From the NCBI RefSeq assembly GCF_022539505.1, contig NC_061510.1:101572292-101636291 (forward strand): a stretch of DNA of 64,000 nucleotides, read 5' to 3'. The notes under the pieces were generated by a model. The model was not told the origin of the DNA and did no database searches. It was given only the letters and a program-made list of their open reading frames with translations. Source of the stretch: Lolium rigidum (lineage: Eukaryota > Streptophyta > Magnoliopsida > Poales > Poaceae). Positions 57,022 through 64,000 of this stretch are shown piece after piece. Position 1 is the first letter of the stretch; the number at the start of each line of letters is the position of its first letter. A program made the translations under genes and the position numbers.

Positions 57022-59595
57022 GCATCCCCAAGCTTAGTTCCTACTCGTCCTCGAGTAGGTAAACGATAAAAAGATAATTTCTGAAGTGACATGCTACCAA
57101 CATAATCTTGATCATACTAATGTAAATCATATGAGATGAATGCAGCGATTCGAAGCAATGTTAATGCAATGAGTAAACAGTTAATCATATAGCAAAGACT
57201 TTTCATGAATAGTACTTTCAAGATAAGCATCAATGAGTCTTGCATAAGAGTTACTCATAAAGCAATAAATTCTTAGTAAAGACATTGAAGCAACACAATG
57301 GAAGATTAAGTTTCAGCGGTTGCTTTCAACTTGTAACATGTATATCTTATGGATAGTTGTCAATGCAAAGCGATATAACAAGTGCAATAAGCAAGTATGT
57401 AAGAATCAATGCACTGATTAATACAAGTGTTTGCTTCTAAGATAGAGAGAAATGGGTAAACTAACTCAACATAAAAGTAGAAGAAAGGCCCTTCGCAGAG
57501 GAAGCATTGATTGCTATATTTGTGCTAGAGCTTTTATTTTGAAAACAAGAAACAATTTTGTCAACGGTAGTAATAAAGCATATGTATCATGTAAATTATA
57601 TCTTACAAGTTGCAAGCCTCATGCATAGTATACTAATAGTGCCCGCACCTTGTCCTAATTAGCTTGGACTACCGGAATTATCGCAATGCACATGTTTTAA
57701 CCAAGTGTCACAAAGGGGTACCTCTATGCCGCCTATACAAAGGTCTAAGGAGAAAGCTCGCATTGGATTTCTCGCTATTGATTATTCTCAACTTAGACAT
57801 CCATACCGGGACAACATAGACAACAGATAATGGACTCCTCTTTTATGCATAAGCATGTAGCAACAATTAATTTTCTCATATGAGATTGAGGATATATGTC
57901 CAAAACTGAAACTTCCACCATGGATCATGGCTTTAGTTAGCGGCCCAATGTTCTTCTCTAACAATATGCACGCTCTAACCATAATGTGGTAGATCGCCCT
58001 TACTTCAGACAAGACGAACATGCATAGCAACTCACATGATATTCAACAAAGAGTAGTTGATGGCGTCCCCAGGAACATGGTTATCGCACAACAAGCAACT
58101 TAATAAGAGATAAAGTGCATAAGTACATATTCAATACCACAATAGTTTTTAAGCTATTTGTCCCATGAGCTATATATTGCAAAGGTAGAGGATAGAAATT
58201 TAAAGGTAGCACTTCAAGCAATTTACTTTGGAATGGCGGAGAAATACCATGTAGTAGGTAGGTATGGTGGGCACAAATGGCATAGTGGTTGGCTCAAGTA
58301 TTTTGGATGCATGAGAAGTATTCCCTCTCGATACAAGGCTTAGGCTAGCAAGGTTGTTTGAAGCAAACACAAGCATAAACTAGTACATCAAAACTTACAT
58401 AAATGACATATTACAAGCATTATAAGACTATACATCGTCTTCCTTGTTGTTCAAACACCTCACTAGAAAATATCTAGACTCTAGAGAAACCACTCATGCA
58501 AACCAAATTTTAACAAGCTCTATGTATTTCTTCACTAATAGGTGCAAAGTATATGATGCAAGAGCTTAAACAAGAGCACAACAATTGCCAAGTATCAAGT
58601 TATTCAAGACATCATACCAATTACTACATGTAGCATTTTCTGTTTCCAACCATATAACAATTAACGAAGCAGTTTCAACCTTCGCCATAAACATTAAAAG
58701 CTAAGAACACATGTGTTCATATGAACCAGCGGAGCGTGTCTCTCTCCCACACAAGCATTTATTCAAACAAGAACAAAAACAAGAAACATACAGACGCTCC
58801 AAGTAAAGTACATAAGATGTGACCGAATAAAAATATAGTTTCAAGAGAAGGAACTCGATAATTTGTCGATGAAGAAGGGGATGCCTTGGGCATCCCCAAG
58901 CTTAGATGCTTGAGTCTTCTTGAAATATGCGGGGATGAACCACCGGGGCATCCCCAAGCTTAGACTTTTCACTCTTCTTGATCACATTGTATCATCCTCC
59001 TCTCTTGACCCTTGAAAACTTCCTTCACACCAAACTCAAAACAACTCATTAGAGGGTTAGTGCATAATCAAAAATTCACATGTTCAGAGGTGACACAATC
59101 ATTCTTAACACTTCTGGACATTGCCCAAAGCTACTGAAAGTCAATGGAACAAAGAAATCCATCCCACATAGCAAAAGAAGCAATGCGAAATAAAAGGCAG
59201 AATCTGTCAAAACAGAACAGTCCGTAAAGACGAATTTTATTGAGGCACCAGACTTGCTCAAATGAAAATTCTCAAATTGAATGAAAGTTGCGTACATATC
59301 TGAGGATCACTCACGTAAATTGGTATAATTTTCTGAGTTACTTACAGAGAATTTTGCCCAGATTCGTGACAGCAAAGAAATCTGTTTCTGCGCAGTAATC
59401 CAAATCTAGTATGAACCTTACTATCAACGACTTTACTTGGCACAACAAAACACAAAACTAAGATAAGGAGAGGTTGCTACAGTAGTAAACAACTTCCAAG
59501 ACACAAATATAAAACAAAGTACTGTAGTAAAATAACACATGGGTTATCTCCCAAGAAGTTCTTTCTTTATAGCCATTAAGATGGGCTCAGCAGTT
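57022..59595 (-). other. 3' non-coding interior of element F
   Basis: No credible gene. In element sense it starts with the conserved GGGAGATAACCCATG block (about 59540), then the CTGCGCAGAAACAG segment (59385), two PPT-like motifs (about 58893 and 58951) with the perfect hairpin (58877-58897), an AT-rich tract, the pre-PPT hairpin (57040-57059) and the PPT (57022-57035). Confidence 0.65.
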
Positions 59596-60435
59596 TTAAT
59601 GATCCACTCGCAGGAAATAGTATTCGAAGCAAAAGAGAGCTTCAAGAGGCAAATTCAAAACAAATTTAAGTCTAACATGCTTCCTATGAAGAGGAATCTT
59701 GTACACAAATGAATTCATGAAGAACAAAGTGACAAGCATAAGAGGATAAAACACGAGTAACTTCAAGATTTTCACCATAAAGAGGGGAAACTTAATATTA
59801 TTGAAATGCGTATAACCATATTTCCCTCTCTCATAATAACTTTCAGTAGCATCATTGATGAAATCCACAATATACCCATCACTTAAAACATTCTTATCAT
59901 GGTTCATATGCATAGAAGTATCATTAATTTTGGCATAAGAAGAGTTCTTCTCATTAATAGTAATTGGAGCAAGATTATTATCAAGAATTTGAACATGGTA
60001 AACAAGTTGCATATTAAGGGAATTGTTTTTGGTAATCCAATCATGGCTATGACAAGTTTCATAAGGATAGTTATAACCTATATCATAGCATTCTTTATAA
60101 TAATCATCAAAGATCGGAGGCACAGTGTCATCATAAGAAATAAAATAGTTATCTTTCACAGTTGGTTTATCTATGACCATACCATCATTGTTATTAGAAG
60201 GAGATGTATCAAGAACATAATGACCAGTAGCAAAAGGATTTTCAAACATCTCTTCCCCAAGCTTAGAATTTTCCATAGCATTAGCAACAATAGTGTTCAA
60301 AGCATTCATATTAATAACATTCCCATTAGCATGCATATAAAGTTCCATGGGTTTTTTAATTCTCTCTTCAAACACATCATGTCCTAATTCAAGATAAAGT
60401 TCATAAAGATCTCTCATATTTTTGTTGTTTTCCAT
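59596..60435 (-). CDS. Intact ORF of unknown function with C-terminal membrane segment (element F)
   Basis: A 279-codon frame starting at a true ATG (60435), about 135 bases after the PBS. I do not recognise the family. The N-terminal half (MENNKNMRDLYELYLELG) is acidic and Asn-rich and looks helical. The middle is rich in Tyr, Asp and Asn. The C-terminal 100 residues match the broken ORF of B: ATESYYERGKYG, KILKLLVFY, a hydrophobic run PLMLVTLFFMNSFVYKIP (about residues 228-246) that may be a membrane anchor, then basic HRKHVRLK and FCFEYYFLRV. No zinc knuckle, D-x-G or polymerase motif is present. The membrane-like end recalls the position of env-like genes, but no cleavage site, signal peptide or Cys pattern supports that. 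Another possibility is a captured host gene. Confidence 0.7.
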   Translation of the reverse strand: MENNKNMRDLYELYLELGHDVFEERIKKPMELYMHANGNVINMNALNTIVANAMENSKLGEEMFENPFATGHYVLDTSPSNNNDGMVIDKPTVKDNYFISYDDTVPPIFDDYYKECYDIGYNYPYETCHSHDWITKNNSLNMQLVYHVQILDNNLAPITINEKNSSYAKINDTSMHMNHDKNVLSDGYIVDFINDATESYYERGKYGYTHFNNIKFPLFMVKILKLLVFYPLMLVTLFFMNSFVYKIPLHRKHVRLKFVLNLPLEALFCFEYYFLRVDH

Positions 60436-60570
60436 TATGCCTAACTAGTGTAAACAAGAAACAAAAAGATGCAATTGCAGGATCTAAAGGAAATAGCTTC
60501 GAGCTCAAACACAACGGCGCCAGAAAAGTACTTAACCTGGAACCGAAGTATGAGTGCCTTTTACCTTTCC

Positions 60571-60588
60571 TCCTCGGCAACGGCGCCA
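60571..60588 (-). promoter_or_regulatory. Primer-binding site, tRNA-Asp type (element F)
   Basis: The plus strand reads TCCTCGGCAACGGCGCCA, one base different from the tRNA-Asp 3' end, 10 bases from the LTR. A partial second copy of the PBS region (CAACGGCGCCAGAAAAGT) lies at about 60512-60529. Confidence 0.82.
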
Positions 60589-60598
60589 GAAAAGTGCT

Positions 60599-62021
60599 TG
60601 ATGTCTACGGGAGCTTCTATTCTTGTAGACAGTGTTGGGCCTCCAAGAGCAGACGTTTGTAGAACAGCAGACAAGTTTCCCTTAAGTGGATCACCCAAGG
60701 TTTATCGATCTCAGGGAGGAAGAGGTCAAAGATATCCCTCTCAAGCAACCCTGCAACCACAAAGCAAGAAGTCTCTTGTGTCCCCAACACACCTAATACA
60801 ATAGGTGCACTAGTTCGGCGAAGAGATAGTGAGGTACAAGTAATATGGATGAGTATGAGTGATAATAGCAATCTGAATGAAATATGGCAGCTAGTAAACA
60901 TTCAACAAAACAGTAAACAAACGGAGATTCGATGCTTGGAAGCAAGGCCCAGGGATCCTGCTTTCACTAGTGGACACTCTCAACAATGATCACATAATAG
61001 GACTACTCTACACCCTCTTGTTGGATGATGAACACCACTAATTGTGTAGGATTACAAGAACCCTCAATGCCGGAGTTAACAAGCTCCACAATATTCAATG
61101 TTCATATTTAAATAACCTTAGAGTGCAAGATAGATCAACACAACCAAACCAAGTACTAACATAGCATGCACACCGTAACCTTCACACTATGAAAGGAGGA
61201 ATAGATCGCATCAATACCATCATAGTAATAGTTAACTTCATAATCTACAAGAGATCACAATCATAGCATAAACCAAGTACTTCATGATGCACACACTGCC
61301 AACATTACATCATGGAGGAAGAATAGACTACTTTAATAACATCACTAGAGTAGCACATAGATGATATTCAACTAGATCACATAGAGAGAGAGATGAACCA
61401 CATAGCTACAGCGGAGCCCTCAGCCCCGGGGGTGAATTACTCCCTCCTCATCATGGAGGCAGCGATGGCGGTGAAGATGGCGGTGGAGACGGCGGTGGAG
61501 ATGGCTCCAGGGGCAATTCCCCGTCCCGGCAGGGTGTCGGAACAGAGAGTTCTGTCCCCCGAATTGGAGTTTCGCGACGGTGGCGGCGCCCCTGGAGTCT
61601 TTCTGGAGTTTCGTCAATTGGTGTCGAAGTTTTAGGTCACGACGGCTTAAATAGGCGAAGAGTCGGAGTCGGAAGAGTCCCGAGGCGACGACACCATAGG
61701 GTGGGGTGACCACCCTCCAGGCCGCGCCGGCCTATGGTGAGGAAGCCCTGGGCCTCCCCCTGGCTTGCCCTTCTGGCTCCGTGAGTCTTCCAGCGAAATA
61801 GAATTTCTGTAATTTTTCTGGATTTTTCCGAGCACTTTGGTTTTTGGGCCTTTTCCGCAATAAACGGACATAATAAACGTAAACCGGCACTCGTGGCATC
61901 TTGTTAATAGGTTAGTCCAATAAATGCCATAATATGATATAAAGTGCAAGCAAAACATGTAGGTATTGTCATAAAACAAGCATGGAACATAAGAAATTAT
62001 AGATACGTTTGAGACGTATCG
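60599..62021 (-). repeat. 5' LTR of element F
   Basis: This is collinear with the left LTR. The outer end reads GAGACGTATCG, so the usual first base T of the element strand is C and the terminal dyad loop is altered. The TATA-like motif is at 61644-61654. Confidence 0.9.
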
Positions 62022-62026
62022 GAGGA

Positions 62027-64000
62027 TCTTGGAGCTCCTTCATGTGGATCTCTTTGGTCCCGTTACTCATGCAAGTCTTGGTGCGAAGAAACATTGCTTG
62101 GTGATTGTTGATGACTACTCAAGATACACTTGGGTCTACTTTCTCAAGACGAAAGATGAGACTCAACAAATATTCATTGACTTTGCTACCGAGGTGCAAC
62201 GCCAACACAACCTTCTCATTATGGCAATAAGAAGTGACAACGGCTCCGAGTTCAAGAACTACACACTCAATGATTTTCTTAGTGATGAGGGGATTCGACA
62301 TCAATATTCCACTGCTTACACCCCTCAACAAAATGGTGTTGCGGAGAGGAAGAACCGGACTCTTATGGATATGGCAAGGTCTATGATGGCGGAGTATAAA
62401 TCCCGCTATAACTTTTGGGCCGAAGCCATCTCCACCGCTTGTCACTCCTCCAACCGGCTCTATCTCCGCAAGGGCTTGAACAAGACTCCATATGAAATAC
62501 TCACCGGGAACAAGCCTAATATCTCATACTTCAAGGTGTTCGGGTGTAAGTGTTTCTACAAAATCAAAGGAGTTCGTTTATCTAAATTCGCTCCTAAAGC
62601 TTTGGAGGGTATATTTGTTGGTTACGGTGTCGAGTCTCACACTTATAGAATCTTTGATATAGCCTCCGGGATTATCATTGAATCTTGTAGTGTGAGGTTC
62701 GAAGAAAATGATGGCTCCCAAGTGGGGCAAGTTGATGTTTGTGCAGGTGATGAAATACCTCAAGATGCCATAGTAAGAATGGGTGTGGGATTTTTCCGCC
62801 CCATTGAGGGACACGGTGTGGCGTCTCGGGAAGGACTATGCTCTACCACGGTGGAGCCCTCATCTTCTCAACATCAACAAACCCCATCAAGTGAAGCAAA
62901 TGATGCACCAACCCAAGAACAAGAACAAAACCCTCCCTCTAGTGTGCAAGATCAAGGACAAGATCAAGGACAAGATCAAGGTCAAGATCAACCAAGAATT
63001 CATGATGGTTCCGACGAGTATCCATTTGATATTTGCTCCGCACCAAATGATGTCCAAGATCAAGCACATGATGTTGAGCACTCACAAGAAATTGTAGTTG
63101 CTCAAGTTGAAGGTCAAGACGGGGACCCAAAAGATCAAGTTGATCAAGTGATACCTCCAAGGCCAAGAAGAACCAAGGAGCAGATCGAGGCCCATCGTCT
63201 AGCAAGAAGAGAAAGGAACCTTGAGCTTCGTGATCACACTCATGATAAGGTTCTTGGTGATATAAGGGCAAAGGTTTCCACAAGAAGGCAATTGGCTAAT
63301 TTTAGCAACCATCATGCTTATATCTCCTTAGTGGAACCCAAGAAAGTATTTGAAGCCCTTGAAGATTCGGATTGGATGGAAGCTATGCATGAAGAACTCA
63401 ACAACTTCAAGCGCAACAAAGTGTGGACCTTAGTAGAGAAGCCAAAGGAGTGCCGCAATGTTATTGGCACTAAATGGATATTCAAGAACAAGCAAGATGA
63501 GTTTGGCAATGTTGTGAGGAACAAGGCAAGATTGGTGGCTCAAGGGTTCTCTCAAGTTGAGGGAATTGACTTTGGAGAAACCTATGCTCCCGTGGCTCGC
63601 CTTGAGTCCATCCGTATCCTTCTTGCTTATGCATCGCATCATAACTTTAAGTTACAACAAATGGATGTGAAAAGTGCATTTCTTAATGGTCCTTTGCATG
63701 AAGAGGTTTATGTTAAGCAACCCCGGGGTTCGAGGATCTCAACTTCCCTAACCATGTCTACAAGCTCGATAAAGCTCTTTATGGTCTCAAACAAGCTCCT
63801 AGAGCTTGGTATGAGCACCTTAAGGAATTATTGGTAGACCGTGGGTTTGATGTTGGGCTAATCGATCCCACTCTTTTTACTAAGAGGGTCAATGGGGAGC
63901 TTTTCGTTTGCCAATTATATGTTGATGATATTATCTTTGGCTCTACTAACAAAGCTTTCAATGATGAATTCTCAAAGCTTATGACCGATAGGTTTGAGAT
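62027..64000 (+). pseudogene. Integrase and reverse transcriptase of Copia element G (partial)
   Basis: The frame continues the polyprotein after F. The integrase core has its three catalytic acids in [20 protein letters not shown] and [13 protein letters not shown] linker with tandem DQGQ repeats (62948-62988) and acidic Gln-rich sequence follows. RT begins near 63390 ([43 protein letters not shown]). At the C/G run around 63720-63727 the frame breaks; RT homology, including [16 protein letters not shown] and the catalytic YVDD at 63918-63929, continues in the next frame to the window edge. The break is a one-base deletion in a CCCC/GGGG run and could be sequencing error. RNase H and the 3' LTR are outside the window. 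Confidence 0.85.
62948..62988 (+). repeat. 12-base tandem repeat coding DQGQ
   Basis: About three and a half copies of GATCAAGGACAA (the last with GGTCAA) lie in frame in the integrase-RT linker of G, giving DQGQ repeats. The region is a flexible spacer, so length change is probably tolerated. Confidence 0.8.

Larger units (their letters stand above)
55605..62021 (-). mobile_element. Complete non-autonomous element F, TSD GAGGA
   Basis: The element spans 6417 bases on the minus strand and is flanked by GAGGA at 55600-55604 and 62022-62026 inside the integrase region of G. LTRs are 55605-57021 (1417 bases, 3' LTR) and 60599-62021 (1423 bases, 5' LTR). The PPT is at 57022-57035 and the PBS at 60571-60588. 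The interior has one intact ORF (59596-60435) related to that of B and about 2.5 kb of non-coding sequence. No retroviral-type enzyme is encoded. Confidence 0.92.
43936..64000 (+). mobile_element. Copia element G (Maximus/SIRE-like), inserted in H, right end outside window
   Basis: LTR 43936-45262, PBS 45265, then gag, protease, integrase and RT in Copia order (integrase before RT). Its own sequence within the window is about 6.7 kb; the rest of the span is two nested elements, E2 and F, each removed cleanly at a 5-base target duplication. The candidate left target site in H is ATTAC (43931-43935). The long Gag with coiled-coil extension places it near the Maximus/SIRE group, by recall. The window ends inside RT. 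Confidence 0.9.

Noticed and set aside
59596..60435. Unknown ORF of F as a retroviral envelope
   Set aside because: Only a single hydrophobic segment is visible; there is no signal peptide, furin-type site, fusion peptide or cysteine pattern, and its element lacks gag and pol.

Overview
The window is a gene-poor, transposon-saturated block of a grass nuclear genome. It is most likely from the Pooideae (the Triticeae, oat and ryegrass group): nearly every base belongs to nested LTR retrotransposons whose LTRs open with TGATACGTCTCC and whose primer-binding site matches plant tRNA-Asp, a layout I associate with Sabrina/WHAM-type Gypsy elements. There are no prokaryotic features and no intact host gene. 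Species cannot be fixed from the sequence alone.

Layout. (1) 1-12725, minus: a Gypsy element (Y) with degraded gag and a retropepsin. Its 5' LTR is broken into three pieces by a solo LTR (S1, 2774-4487, TSD TCAAT) and by a complete non-autonomous element (B, 4679-11607, TSD TCGGG). Y itself appears to sit in the 3' non-coding part of another element (X, 12726-13676). (2) 13677-34059: minus-strand elements of an unusual family with LTRs of about 3.6-4.1 kb and an internal region of only about 470 bp. C (13677-20632) has a truncated second LTR. D (22793-31415, TSD ATTGA) is complete and lies inside a related but diverged LTR (E). (3) 34060-37738: two degraded GC-rich non-retroelement genes in divergent orientation; the plus-strand one is cut by a solo LTR (S2). 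(4) 37739-43935: a Gypsy element (H) with LTR, tRNA-Met PBS, gag-pro and pol, cut at the end of integrase. (5) 43936-64000: a Copia element (G, Maximus/SIRE-like) inserted in H and running off the window. Its coding region is split by E2 (46596-53545, TSD AAGGC) and by minus-strand F (55605-62021, TSD GAGGA).

How the parts work together. Y, X, S1, S2, B, E2 and F share LTR ends, tRNA-Asp PBS, PPT and several conserved non-coding motifs and hairpins, but carry different coding content: gag-pro in Y, a shortened gag plus a protease lacking its catalytic motif in E2, and an unrelated membrane-segment ORF of unknown function in B and F. None encodes a polymerase here, so they look like a guild mobilised in trans by a shared partner. 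C and D encode nothing recognisable and also need a helper. H and G carry complete sets of recognisable domains, each with frame breaks.

The most interesting signals are the giant-LTR/tiny-interior family, the conserved unknown ORF of B and F, a covarying hairpin beside the PPT, and a systematic pattern of differences between repeat copies at CAG/CTG/CCG. That pattern looks like assembly error at methylated CHG sites rather than biology.
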